Positions 1 to 8,735 of a stretch of 19,704 bases of DNA are shown piece after piece. The translations under genes and the position numbers were made by a program. Below the pieces are notes generated by a model, which saw only the letters and a list, made by a program, of their open reading frames with translations, was not told the origin of the DNA and did no database searches. Source of the DNA: CAVPNY01 sp963706905 (GTDB taxonomy: Bacteria; Chloroflexota; Anaerolineae; Anaerolineales; UBA4823); contig CAVPNY010000027.1 in the NCBI GenBank assembly GCA_963706905.1, forward strand, positions 1 through 19,704, in the 5' to 3' direction. Position 1 is the stretch's first letter. Every line of letters starts with the position of its first letter.

Positions 1-202
1 TGATTAATATGTCTGGGCTTTCTCTAACACCCACCACATGACTTCTGAATAACCGTTCCTCTCCTACACTCTCCACTTTAAAATATTGGCGGTGGTCGTC
101 TCAGCGTGATAGCAACAGAGAGTATAATGACGAATAGACCAATCACGAGAAGACCTGGACGAATGACGCCATAATTGACAAACTTGTTTCCGAGATAACC
201 AG

Positions 203-1030
203 ATGATTAATCATCCAGATAATGTCCTGAAGCTGATACATTCTGACGACCGGGTGTTGGATGTTGGCGGTGGTTTGGCACCCTTTTCCCGAGCGGATGC
301 GGTGGTGGATATCGAGCCTTACGAGACCTACGTGGCATTTAGCAGCGAGAAGAATGAGCAGGTAAATTTCAACCGGGACACTTGGTTTGTCGGCGATATC
401 TGTTATCCGCAAGTTTGGTCACAGATACCAGATAAGGCTTTCGACTTTGTGCTCTGCAGCCATACGCTGGAAGATGTGCGCGATCCATTGTTTGTATGCA
501 GCCAGCTTCAGCGTGTGGCAAAAGCTGGTTATATCGAAACGCCATCAAAGTTCCGAGAATGCGCTAAGGCTAACGGCGACGATGTTATTGCTGGGTGGGA
601 GCACCATCGCTGGATTATTGAGGTTGAGAACGAGGCGATCTTCTTTAAGCTTAAGAATCCCTTTATCCACCATTTTGATTATTTAGGAGAGGCACGCCGG
701 CCACACGTGTTCGATTACTACAACCAGTTCGTCGGGGTCTACTGGGTGGGCTGTTTCGATTATGCTGAGCGCACCCACAAAGGTAGTGCGGTAGAAACGG
801 AAGACCTCTTCTATTTCTTCGACCATTACCCATACGATAAGGAATCCAACGTCGAACTGCCACCCGTCTTTTACACTATAGATAATTCTCCATTTAGAGG
901 AAAAACTGTTTATTTTGGAAATGATTACAGTTTACCCATCGAAAACGTGTACAGCATCGAAATGATCTTACAGCTGCATCATGACCGCATGGCAAGAGAA
1001 GGCAAATTTCCTACAGCATTGACATCTTAG
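203..1030 (+). CDS. Class I SAM-dependent methyltransferase
   Basis: This 275-residue protein has the Rossmann-type SAM-binding fold of class I methyltransferases. Motif I (RVLDVGGGLAPF) is at residues 17-28, the acidic end of strand 2 (VVDIEP) at 34-39, and an acidic residue after strand 3 (VGDI) near 66. The DFVLCSHTLEDVRDP segment at 81-95 matches motifs IV/post-IV, and YIETPS follows at 110-115. The EHHRWIIEV stretch is typical of cytoplasmic methyltransferases often found in cell-surface polysaccharide loci. The acceptor cannot be read from the sequence; a sugar or lipid-linked glycan is a guess from context. There is no signal peptide or membrane segment. ATG 203 is chosen because an in-frame stop lies at 176-178 with no other start between them; the Shine-Dalgarno sequence is weak. 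Family call is firm, substrate unknown. Confidence 0.85.
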   Translation: MINHPDNVLKLIHSDDRVLDVGGGLAPFSRADAVVDIEPYETYVAFSSEKNEQVNFNRDTWFVGDICYPQVWSQIPDKAFDFVLCSHTLEDVRDPLFVCSQLQRVAKAGYIETPSKFRECAKANGDDVIAGWEHHRWIIEVENEAIFFKLKNPFIHHFDYLGEARRPHVFDYYNQFVGVYWVGCFDYAERTHKGSAVETEDLFYFFDHYPYDKESNVELPPVFYTIDNSPFRGKTVYFGNDYSLPIENVYSIEMILQLHHDRMAREGKFPTALTS

Positions 1031-1325
1031 AATACCTTTTCCACACAAATCACCCTACGCTCTCTCTGCAGAATAATCCCCTGCATAGAATTCCGATAAG
1101 TGACATTAATTCCATCGTCGCCTCCAATTACCAAAGGAATATTCCTGTGTACATTGGATGCTTCTCGTCTGGAATGGCTGGTTAAGAGACAGCAAAAAGC
1201 CTTACTTAATCAATCCTCAATCAATGCTTAACCAACCAATTACGATTACAAGATACAATAAAACCGGTTGGGTTGTGCTTTAATCTTGAAAATTAAATAC
1301 TGGCCTGCATTATCACAAACGAAAG

Positions 1326-1354
1326 TTGACTTGACTCTCGTATTGTTATAGAAT
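1326..1354 (+). promoter_or_regulatory. Sigma70-type promoter of the beta-helix gene
   Basis: A TTGACT -35 box (1326-1331) and a TAGAAT -10 box (1349-1354) are separated by exactly 17 bp. The predicted start of transcription, about 1361, falls just before the 5' strand of the riboswitch. This placement makes the call much stronger than the boxes alone. A second TTGACT overlaps at 1331-1336 but is badly spaced. Confidence 0.6.
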
Positions 1355-1376
1355 GCAAGTAGATCGAACAACTTTA

Positions 1377-1478
1377 TTTGCCCAGAAAAATGGCAAAACC
1401 GGCTAAAGCCGGTGACGCAAAGCCATGGATCTAAAACCATGTTTGTGGTCATGATCGCCAGGTTACCGCGAAGGCAGA
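1377..1478 (+). ncRNA. Cyclic-di-GMP-I (GEMM) riboswitch aptamer
   Basis: The stretch carries the GEMM-I signature in the right order. GGCAAAACC is followed by a short hairpin (ACCGGC 1398-1403, loop TAAA, GCCGGT 1408-1413), then the hallmark GACGCAAAGCC (1414-1424), a CTAAA-containing second helix (about 1423-1457), and GGTTACCG (1461-1468). A closing helix P1 can form between TTTGCC (1377-1382) and GGCAGA (1473-1478). Known members of this class bind the second messenger c-di-GMP and control motility, adhesion and surface genes. It sits between a promoter and an intrinsic terminator ahead of a secreted beta-helix protein. The pairing of helix P3 is less certain than the rest. Confidence 0.88.
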
Positions 1479-1498
1479 GTTACGCCAAAATTACTTTT

Positions 1499-1534
1499 CG
1501 GGCTTGGTGAAGTTACCAGGTCCGGTTTTATTTT
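1499..1534 (+). terminator. Intrinsic terminator, riboswitch expression platform
   Basis: A 10-bp stem (1499-1508 with 1515-1524, two or so G-U pairs) with a 6-nt GAAGTT loop is followed by GTTTTATTTT. It lies between the aptamer and the start codon at 1564. The aptamer 3' sequence CCAGG (1458-1462) can pair instead with CTTGG (1503-1507) of the terminator 5' arm, giving a possible antiterminator. That arrangement predicts that c-di-GMP binding favours termination (an OFF switch); this direction is inferred. Confidence 0.72.
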
Positions 1535-1563
1535 AGAGGTCTTAACAGGCATTAGAGAGCAAG

Positions 1564-4020
1564 ATGAGAATTATTCTTCAAAAGCTGGCTGGTTTTCTTG
1601 TTGTGCTGATAGCATTTGTGCCAGCAGCACAGGCTGCCACCTCACCATCCTCCGGCCGGTTTCAGCAGATGCGCTTCACTGACATACCGGCAGAAACAGC
1701 CGAGGATGTGATCTTCGTCCCCGGTGAAGTCGCCACCTTGCAATCTGCAATTACCCAGGTGGTTGATGGCGGCGTTATCGAGCTCGCACAGGGGACGTAT
1801 TCTGCGCCGAGTGGAGGGTTTAGGATCACAAATACCGGCAGGCGTTTTACAATCAGGGGCGCATCCGGAGCCACAGTCACACTGTCTGGTGGTGGAGGGC
1901 GAGAAATCCTGCGCTTCATGAACACCGATATCGCCCTGAGTGGGCCGGTATTATTCCAAAACCTGGTTTTCAGCAACGGAAACTCCAATAATCCGGGGAT
2001 CGCGGGCGGCGTCACCATGCACCACGCCGAAGCCACCTTTATCAACTGTCGCTTCACAATTAACTCCGCCGGTAGTCAGGGTGTGGGGGGAGGCACCCTG
2101 GTTGGATTAGGCTCCATAGCTTTCTTCATCGACTCAACCTGGCAAAATAATTCTGCAGTGAACTATGGCGGTGGGTTGGTGGTTGGCGATCAATCCAAAG
2201 TATATGTCCACCATTCAACCTTCATCGGCAACCGTACCAACCTTCCCAATCATTCGCCAACTTCAGCGGGCGGTGCCATCCATGTCGGTAACTCCCTCCT
2301 GCGGGTCTCCAACAGCCGCTTTGAGAGTAACCAGGCTGGCTACGTCGGTGGAGGCATTTATTCAATTGGTACCTGGGCAAACCCCGTCTCCACACCCCGG
2401 TCCGACGTGATCATCTCGAATTCGACGTTTGTGAACAACCTTGCCGTCCGGGATGCCAGTGTCAGCCTGGGAGTCCCTACGGAGGGCGGTGCGTTCCACG
2501 CTGAAGGGCAGACAACCGCGAAGATTTACCATTCGCGCTTCGTAAATAACAGTGCCATGGCTGGGGGCGCCATCACGATTTACCAGGCCATCGTCGAGAT
2601 CGATGGAAGCATCTTTTTAGGCAACAGCGCCAAGGGACAGGGAAATTCAGGTGGTTATGGGGGAGCCATTTCGGGCTCTTCCAACGATACGAGCGCAGAT
2701 GGATCAACCAACCGGCGCAGCGTCTCCTTGAGCATAATCAACAGCTACATTCAAGGTCGTTACGGCAATACCACTACGGCTGGCTACGGAGGTGGAGGGA
2801 TATTGCTTGCCGGAGACTTTAACCGCACATATGGTGCGAATGGGGTCTCCAAAATGGGGACAGCCAGCGACAACCGCGCCACATTGGTGATCAATAATGT
2901 GATTTTTAACGACCTTGATGTTGTAAAAGGCAGTGATGACGGGGCTGGCGGTGCTATCCTGGTTGACTTGACAAACGCCAATATTCAAAACAGTATTATT
3001 ATGAACTCGGATGCGCTTGGCACCAATAATGGTTCTGGTGGAGGGCTGGCTGCCCTCGATCAATCGAACATCAGCATGAGTGGAGTCACATTTTCCCACA
3101 ATTCCGCGGGGAAGTTCGGTGGAGCAGTATTTGCTCAAGGGTCAACCATTAACATTACGGCCAGTGACTTGATTGAAAACTCAATCGGAAGTAATGACTA
3201 TGGCTCAGCTATCTTCGCCGCTCCCCTCACCGCGTGGTATGGTACTGCAAATGTCGATGGCGTCGTCCAGGGCAACAAAATCAGCAATAACCCGGGCGTG
3301 GCAATTTTTGACGATGATCGCACCAATGGACCGATCAACTCGGTCATCTATAATAGCAACGATTTCTATGCAGGTTCAGTAGATGCGATTGTCTACTCAG
3401 ATGCTATCTACCCTTACGGATCGAAGAAGGTTTCAGAGTTAAATACCCTGGTTATTCATCGCGCCAATGGCACCTCCTCTCCGAAATCGCAGACAGCCAA
3501 CCGTGCCCTGGCTAGCATTCCTCCTATCGGGAGGATATATGCAGCTCCATCAGAAATCCTGGGTGTGACTGCGGCAAATGATCCCGAAACGATTTCCCAG
3601 GCAACTATTGCCTATGCTTGGAGCGGAAATTCAGCTACTTTGAATGGGAGCCCCCTGGCTGGGCGAACCGGGACAGTTTCCACAATCAGCCCAGGGACAT
3701 TTACCTTATCCGTTGATGGGAACCAGAGCTCTGTTCAGAGCACAAATGCCCCCTTACCGGCGCAATCCTTTACCATGCAAACCTCTGGTGGAGGGATTAC
3801 TCTTTCCTGGACAGTAACTTCGGGCACTTTCCTGGATATTCAAATGGATCAGGGGGTTCGCATTAACTCTACGCCGAGCGGCTCAGTACAGGTACCGCTC
3901 TCTTCAGAGCGCTCATATCACCTGTATACAATTACCCAGGAAGGTGGGATTGTGAATACGCAGGTTACGGGAGTATCGTCTCTACCTTACCGCGTGTTAT
4001 TGCCTGCGGTTCGTAGATAA
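1564..4020 (+). CDS. Secreted Pmp-type parallel beta-helix protein
   Basis: This 818-residue protein begins with a signal peptide (MRIILQ, hydrophobic core, likely cleavage after AQA near residue 24). About residues 50-600 are rich in short turns with the GGA(I/F/V) and FxxN motifs of chlamydial polymorphic membrane protein repeats, for example GGAIHV, GGAFHA, GGAISG, GGAILV, GGAVFA and FIGN, FESN, FVNN, FLGN. These repeats build a right-handed parallel beta-helix, commonly a surface adhesin or a glycan-binding or glycan-cleaving fold. No autotransporter barrel follows. The C-terminus (about 690-818) looks like small beta domains and ends in YRVLLPAVRR, a hydrophobic-plus-basic end I associate with exported Chloroflexota proteins. 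A weak purine-rich GAGAG precedes the ATG. Expression is very likely controlled by the c-di-GMP riboswitch upstream. Whether it is an adhesin or an enzyme cannot be told. Confidence 0.85.
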   Translation: MRIILQKLAGFLVVLIAFVPAAQAATSPSSGRFQQMRFTDIPAETAEDVIFVPGEVATLQSAITQVVDGGVIELAQGTYSAPSGGFRITNTGRRFTIRGASGATVTLSGGGGREILRFMNTDIALSGPVLFQNLVFSNGNSNNPGIAGGVTMHHAEATFINCRFTINSAGSQGVGGGTLVGLGSIAFFIDSTWQNNSAVNYGGGLVVGDQSKVYVHHSTFIGNRTNLPNHSPTSAGGAIHVGNSLLRVSNSRFESNQAGYVGGGIYSIGTWANPVSTPRSDVIISNSTFVNNLAVRDASVSLGVPTEGGAFHAEGQTTAKIYHSRFVNNSAMAGGAITIYQAIVEIDGSIFLGNSAKGQGNSGGYGGAISGSSNDTSADGSTNRRSVSLSIINSYIQGRYGNTTTAGYGGGGILLAGDFNRTYGANGVSKMGTASDNRATLVINNVIFNDLDVVKGSDDGAGGAILVDLTNANIQNSIIMNSDALGTNNGSGGGLAALDQSNISMSGVTFSHNSAGKFGGAVFAQGSTINITASDLIENSIGSNDYGSAIFAAPLTAWYGTANVDGVVQGNKISNNPGVAIFDDDRTNGPINSVIYNSNDFYAGSVDAIVYSDAIYPYGSKKVSELNTLVIHRANGTSSPKSQTANRALASIPPIGRIYAAPSEILGVTAANDPETISQATIAYAWSGNSATLNGSPLAGRTGTVSTISPGTFTLSVDGNQSSVQSTNAPLPAQSFTMQTSGGGITLSWTVTSGTFLDIQMDQGVRINSTPSGSVQVPLSSERSYHLYTITQEGGIVNTQVTGVSSLPYRVLLPAVRR

Positions 4021-4049
4021 TACGAACTCGGGATAAGCAACCGGCCTTG

Positions 4050-4101
4050 ATTCAGGTGTCGTTTCGAGGAGCCGCCAAGCGGCGACGAGAAATCCCTGAA
4101 T
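4050..4101. repeat. Intergenic palindromic repeat between convergent genes
   Basis: Outer arms ATTCAGG (4050-4056) and CCTGAAT (4095-4101) enclose a second hairpin GCCGC-CAA-GCGGC (4071-4083). The inner text (GTTTCGAGGAG ... CGACGAGAAATCC) resembles a palindromic intergenic repeat I recall as widespread in bacterial genomes. It lies between the convergent ends at 4020 and 4144 and could block read-through, but no clear U-tract follows on either strand. Confidence 0.5.
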
Positions 4102-4143
4102 AGCCAATTTGTGCATTACCGCAGCAGGTATTCCTCGCCCCTC

Positions 4144-6249
4144 TTACTTCGTTAAAGTCCATTCGAGCTGAACGGGACAGGAAGACCCGGTGCCGTTAAG
4201 ACCGGAATTGATGGAAAAAACCAGGTAGTTTTCGCCCTGTCCTTGAAACTCCAGCTCGAAGGGAATTTGCTGCTCTGTCGAGCTGATCCCAATTTCCTTA
4301 TCAAGTACAGTTTGACCGGTAGCGTCCAGTATTTTGACGCCTAAGGTAGATCCGGGGCAGGGATTTTCTAAGAACTCCCACGTCCCTCTAAGCCTGCCAG
4401 ATGCAGGAGCCGGATCTGCAAAGAGCAGGCTATAGCCTGACACAAACCCGGGCTGGTTGAGATCCAGCTTGGTAACCCAGATGTTTTCTCCATTCTCTGA
4501 TATTGGACTGAAAATCCAGGGGTTCAATATGATCCAATCCGGTTGTCCGAGGGGACGGAGTCCAATAAAATCTCTCATTGCAGCAAATGTCTGTACAGCC
4601 GTTTCCAAGGAGGTAGGCCCTGTCCGCCGATAGATATTCAAGGTGACATGATCAATGAGGCTGAACTGTTCCGGCAAGCGCGTAAAATCTTGTGCTATCT
4701 TCCAATTGTCTTTGAACGCCTGATGGACTACGGCAACCACTTTTTGTCCTTCCGGATTTCCAAGGTGGTATTGGGCCGGCGTCGAGACAATTACTATACC
4801 CGCATTCAAGAGTTGTTCAAGCGGATAAAAGTCACGCGAGTCGATTTGCGGTGTGAGGAAAACATTAAACTTTGGATCCGTATAGAGAGCCTGCTCTGCT
4901 TTTATCAATAGATCAAAATTCATCCTGAAGGAGGAGTCTACAACGTAAATCGGGGTACCATTAAGATCAGCCACGCGCAGGAACCTCACCAGCTCCACGA
5001 TCTCATTGTAATCCGGACGAGTGAGAGGTGGATATCTATACGCCACCCAGGGTTCCAGTTTGGGGTTTATTCGTACAGGCGCCAGGCTGATCACCAGGTT
5101 GGCAACGACGAAAACTATTACACCTCCGACGATTGAGAGTCGCCACACTCCCTTGGTGCTAGACCAGATCACCCCCGAAAATGCGGCCAATCCTAAGACG
5201 ACTGGCAATGTGAAATGCAAAGTGTAATGGACGCCATACTGGCTTACGGCAAACGTCCACTGAATGATCGAAATTCCGCCGAAGAGCAGTAAAAACAGGG
5301 CAACCGGCCGGCTCAACAACCCCTTCATCCATCCCAAGGCAAATCCCAATATTGCCAGGGTTAATGCAATCCACCCATAATTGGCAGCATAATAATTCAA
5401 GATAACTTGATAGCTTAGTTCATAAGAAGAAAACAATGCCCAATAATTTGTGCTCAGAATTTTTATCAGGAACGGCTTCCCAAAAAGGAACAGGGTAAGG
5501 AGAGCAGTGGCTCCGACCAGCCCTATCCTGATCCCGATATCCCACAGATCACGCCATGCTTGCCGGCGGTTTTTACGGAACACAGGGACAAATCTAATCA
5601 ATGCTTGTATGAAAATCGCTCCAAAGAAGGCGATTGCGCCGTAGGCATAGTGACGGCGGAACAGGATGGCTGCTCCGATTAGAAATCCAATTATCAGGAT
5701 TTGCCACCATTTGCGTAAATATAGATCTTGTAAATATATGAGAATCGCCAGTCCGATAAGCAACGCAGCACCCACATCTGGATAAGCTCGCAGCGTGGGA
5801 GCCCATGCAGCCGGGGTTACAAGCACAAGCAAGGTCGTTAACCAAAAAACCAGCCGGGGCCGAACGGGGATCAAGCGGGTAGCGATTCCTCCAATGACCA
5901 ATGCATAAGGGAGTTGATATACCAGCGTCACAGCGAGTACATAGCCCAGCCGTGTTTTTCCAAACAACAAAATCAACGGCAAGAGAGGTACAGTATAAAA
6001 GTGGTTATATTCGATGTTAATCGAGTGGTAGATCTCAATTAATGTTTGCAGGGGATAGCTGACGATATTCGAGGCATAATAAATCGCCATCGCCTGATAA
6101 CCGACCCAATCCCAATAGTAAAAGAACCGCTCGCTGGATATGTAAATGACAATTATAGTAATCGACAGGATTACCAGTCCCAATAAAATGCTCACATCAA
6201 TGAACCGTATATCACCGATGCGGGCAAGAGATCGCTTGAAAAATGTCAT
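4144..6249 (-). CDS. GT-C/GT39-like polytopic membrane glycosyltransferase
   Basis: The 701-residue protein has a short cytoplasmic N-terminus and a first membrane helix at about residues 18-38. A loop with YYWDWVGYQ (about 44-52) follows, the position where GT-C/GT39-type enzymes that use polyprenyl-phosphate sugars carry a catalytic acidic residue. About ten membrane helices run to roughly residue 395, followed by a soluble, presumably extracytoplasmic domain of about 300 residues ending in a beta-rich segment. It would add a sugar to a lipid-linked or protein acceptor outside the membrane. It is transcribed away from the polysaccharide cluster that begins 120 bp upstream, which supports a role in glycan assembly. 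The ATG at 6249 has no strong Shine-Dalgarno. Donor and acceptor are unknown; the GT39 link rests on topology and the WD loop only. Confidence 0.68.
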   Translation of the reverse strand: MTFFKRSLARIGDIRFIDVSILLGLVILSITIIVIYISSERFFYYWDWVGYQAMAIYYASNIVSYPLQTLIEIYHSINIEYNHFYTVPLLPLILLFGKTRLGYVLAVTLVYQLPYALVIGGIATRLIPVRPRLVFWLTTLLVLVTPAAWAPTLRAYPDVGAALLIGLAILIYLQDLYLRKWWQILIIGFLIGAAILFRRHYAYGAIAFFGAIFIQALIRFVPVFRKNRRQAWRDLWDIGIRIGLVGATALLTLFLFGKPFLIKILSTNYWALFSSYELSYQVILNYYAANYGWIALTLAILGFALGWMKGLLSRPVALFLLLFGGISIIQWTFAVSQYGVHYTLHFTLPVVLGLAAFSGVIWSSTKGVWRLSIVGGVIVFVVANLVISLAPVRINPKLEPWVAYRYPPLTRPDYNEIVELVRFLRVADLNGTPIYVVDSSFRMNFDLLIKAEQALYTDPKFNVFLTPQIDSRDFYPLEQLLNAGIVIVSTPAQYHLGNPEGQKVVAVVHQAFKDNWKIAQDFTRLPEQFSLIDHVTLNIYRRTGPTSLETAVQTFAAMRDFIGLRPLGQPDWIILNPWIFSPISENGENIWVTKLDLNQPGFVSGYSLLFADPAPASGRLRGTWEFLENPCPGSTLGVKILDATGQTVLDKEIGISSTEQQIPFELEFQGQGENYLVFSINSGLNGTGSSCPVQLEWTLTK

Positions 6250-6320
6250 ACTGGGTCAGGTTAGGTAGGAGAAGATTGGCAATATGCGCTGAGGTGGCTG
6301 GAAGGCCTTATACTACACAA

Positions 6321-6350
6321 TTGTCTAACCTAAAAATTTTATCATATACA
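6321..6350 (+). promoter_or_regulatory. Possible promoter of the polysaccharide cluster
   Basis: TTGTCT (6321-6326) and TATACA (6345-6350) are 18 bp apart in the AT-rich divergent gap between the GT-C gene and the GT4 gene. Both boxes are imperfect. The predicted leader would be very short, so this is only a candidate. Confidence 0.3.
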
Positions 6351-6369
6351 GTTTAAAGGGTTGTAACTA

Positions 6370-7686
6370 TTGCGACGAGTGAATGAAGAGATGTGCAAGA
6401 TACTTTTTCTCAGCGGCGTCAAGGGCGATACCCGTCGATACCGCACATTTCATCCGTATGAGCAATTACGCCTGGCGGGGGTAGATTGCCAGCTATCTCA
6501 TATCACTGACCCGCGTCTCCACGAAAAAGCCAGCCGGGCAGGGATGGTTATCCTTCATCGCGTCGCCATGGATCGCTATGTCGAAAGCCTGCTGGCGCAC
6601 TGGCAGCAGCGGGGAGCTCTGCTCATCCTGGATGTGGACGACCTGGTCTTCGAGCCGCAGGCTTTCCGGTGGATCAACAGCCCGGATTTTTCGGACCCGT
6701 TGCGCGCCGCTCTCTACCAGGAAGAGATGCACAGGCAGAGACTCACCTTCGATGCCTGCCAGGCCGTCATCGCTTCGACGGAATTCCTTGCCGGGCACGT
6801 GCGCCAGCAGGGTAAGCCGGCCTGGGTGCACCGCAACGCTTTCAGCCTGGAGATGGTCAACCGCGCCAAATCGGCATACAGATCGCGCCCGGTAAGCACC
6901 GACCGCCTTGTCATTGGTTATGCCAGCGGCACCCCTACACACGATGAGGATTTTGCCCTGGTCAAACCGGCGCTCAGGAAGCTCTTGCTGCAGCATCCCC
7001 AGGCAGAGGTGTGGATCATCGGGCCTCTCGACCCTGGAAGAGACTGGGGGAGCCTGGCGTCGCGCATCCGGCGGCTTCCACTGGTTCCCTGGCGGGAATT
7101 GCCAGAGTACCTCGTCCAGTTCGATATCAACCTGGCGCCGTTGGCGATGGACAACCCTTTCGCCCAGTCCAAGAGCGAGATCAAATACATGGAAGCTGCC
7201 CTGGTGAGGGCGCCCACCATCGCCAGCCCAACAGACGCCTACCGCTTTGCCATCCGTTCAGGAGAGAACGGGTATCTGGCAACGAATGACAGCGAATGGG
7301 AGCAGGCGCTCGCCCTATTGGCCGAACATCCGCACCAGCGGCGCGCCGCCGGTGAAGAGGCATACACCCGCGGGCGGCATAGCTACCATCCGGAGATGCG
7401 CGCCGCCGAGCTGCTTTCCACGTTGGATCAGATATCTCGCCACGTGCTCGGTATGCCTCTTTGGGCACGCGACCTGAATATAGAGCCCGAGATCAAAGCC
7501 GGGAAGACCGTATCCGAGCTTAATGATTTTCGGATCGACCCCGAGCTGGAGCGCAACCCCACCCTGGCGAAAAGAGCCTTGTACTCCATTCGTTACCGCG
7601 GGGTACGCACCTTGTTAATTCAGATCTGGATCTATTTCAGGCGCTTGTTTGCTCCCATATTTCCCTTCACATCAGCCAGGAAATAA
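6370..7686 (+). CDS. GT4-type (GT-B fold) glycosyltransferase
   Basis: The 438-residue protein opens with CKILFLSGVKGDTRRYR, the N-terminal strand and loop of a subgroup of group 1 glycosyltransferases. DVDDLVFEP follows at about 89-97. The C-terminal nucleotide-sugar-binding half starts near residue 179 (RLVIGYASGTPTHDEDF), passes through EVWIIGPLD, and contains the donor-site segment SEIKYMEAALVRAPTIAS near 267-285. No signal peptide is seen; the enzyme should act on the cytoplasmic face, using an NDP-sugar to extend a lipid-linked glycan. The TTG at 6370 is kept because AAAGGG lies 9 nt ahead of it; an ATG at 6391 would give the more family-like start MCKILFLS and is a real alternative. 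It ends 6 nt before the GT2 gene. Family is confident; sugar specificity unknown. Confidence 0.85.
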   Translation: MRRVNEEMCKILFLSGVKGDTRRYRTFHPYEQLRLAGVDCQLSHITDPRLHEKASRAGMVILHRVAMDRYVESLLAHWQQRGALLILDVDDLVFEPQAFRWINSPDFSDPLRAALYQEEMHRQRLTFDACQAVIASTEFLAGHVRQQGKPAWVHRNAFSLEMVNRAKSAYRSRPVSTDRLVIGYASGTPTHDEDFALVKPALRKLLLQHPQAEVWIIGPLDPGRDWGSLASRIRRLPLVPWRELPEYLVQFDINLAPLAMDNPFAQSKSEIKYMEAALVRAPTIASPTDAYRFAIRSGENGYLATNDSEWEQALALLAEHPHQRRAAGEEAYTRGRHSYHPEMRAAELLSTLDQISRHVLGMPLWARDLNIEPEIKAGKTVSELNDFRIDPELERNPTLAKRALYSIRYRGVRTLLIQIWIYFRRLFAPIFPFTSARK

Positions 7687-7692
7687 GCCGCT

Positions 7693-8583
7693 ATGCTTTC
7701 CATCTGCATCGTTAATTACCAGGCGCGTGATTACCTGAACAACTGTTTGCGCTCCATAATCGCCAACTCACCCCAGGGCGATTACGAGATCATTGTTGTG
7801 GATAACGGCTCCACCGACGGCTCAGTCAAGCTGTTACAAGCAGATTTCCCCAAGGTGACTATCATCGAGAATCCCGCCAACCTGGGTTTCACCGCTCCCA
7901 TAAATCAGGCTCTACGCCGCGCCTCCGGGCAGTCCTTGCTCTTGCTCAACCCGGATACGCTCATCCATCCCCAGGCATTCGACCGCTTGATCGCCTTCAT
8001 GCAGGAGCACCTCCAGGTTGGGATCTGCGGTCCCAAGGTGCTGAATACAGATGGAAGCCTACAAGCGCCCTGCCGTAGGGGCGAATCCCGACCCTGGGCG
8101 GTTATCTCCTACTTCCTCGGATTACACCGCCTGTTCCCAAATAGCAGGCTTTTCGGCGGATACTTGTTGAATTACATGGGCGAAGATGTCACCCACGAAG
8201 TCGCCGGTGTGGCAGGCTCGTGCATGCTGATCCGCCGCCAGGTCGTCGACCAGATCGGCTACCTGGACGAGCGATTCTTTGCTTACCAGGAAGACGCCGA
8301 TTATTGCTTCCAGGCGCGCCGGGCAGGATGGCGGGTTTATTACCTTCCGACCGCACAGGTTACTCACTTTGGCGGCGAGGGCGGCTCGCGCGTGCAACCT
8401 TACCGCTCCATTTACGCATGGCATCGCTCCTACTGGCTGTATTACCGTAAGAACCTGGCCTCAGACTATCTCTTCTTGTTCAACTGGGCCTTCTACCTGG
8501 CGATGCTGGTCAAGCTCCTCCTGGCTTTGCTGGCAAATCTGTTCCGACCAGTTAAGACCGCCGGGCGCCAGCGGCCGAAGTAA
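7693..8583 (+). CDS. GT2 glycosyltransferase, rhamnosyltransferase-like
   Basis: This 296-residue GT-A fold enzyme begins directly with SICIVNYQARDYL. It carries DNGSTDGS (37-44), NLGF near 68, and the LNPDT (85-89) that stands in for the DXD metal site in WbbL/RfbN-like rhamnosyltransferases. GVAGSCMLIRR and DERFFAYQEDADYC (192-205, acceptor and base region) follow, then YYLPTAQVTHFGGEGG. A hydrophobic stretch near the C-terminus (AFYLAMLVKLLLALLANLF) probably tethers it to the membrane. The ATG is preceded by AGGA about 11 nt upstream, inside the end of the GT4 gene, so the two are co-transcribed. It probably adds a deoxyhexose to the same glycan. Rhamnose as donor is inferred from family resemblance only. 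Confidence 0.88.
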   Translation: MLSICIVNYQARDYLNNCLRSIIANSPQGDYEIIVVDNGSTDGSVKLLQADFPKVTIIENPANLGFTAPINQALRRASGQSLLLLNPDTLIHPQAFDRLIAFMQEHLQVGICGPKVLNTDGSLQAPCRRGESRPWAVISYFLGLHRLFPNSRLFGGYLLNYMGEDVTHEVAGVAGSCMLIRRQVVDQIGYLDERFFAYQEDADYCFQARRAGWRVYYLPTAQVTHFGGEGGSRVQPYRSIYAWHRSYWLYYRKNLASDYLFLFNWAFYLAMLVKLLLALLANLFRPVKTAGRQRPK

Positions 8584-8735
8584 ATAATGATTGCACAGAT
8601 GCAGTGGAATAAGTCTGGGTAATGTTAATCCTTTGCTCATCAAATCGCCCCCCCAAGTAGGTCAGGAACCATTAAAATAAGGGCTTGCTGTGGGGTAAGG
8701 TCACTCAAGAATACCGCACTGCTCTAGCATAACCA

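Noticed and set aside
1246..1452. A 68-codon minus-strand frame
   Set aside because: It lies on the opposite strand of the promoter and c-di-GMP riboswitch and has no protein-like features.
6493..6996. A 167-codon minus-strand frame
   Set aside because: It is antisense to the GT4 gene, has no family motif, and arises from GC-rich codon bias.
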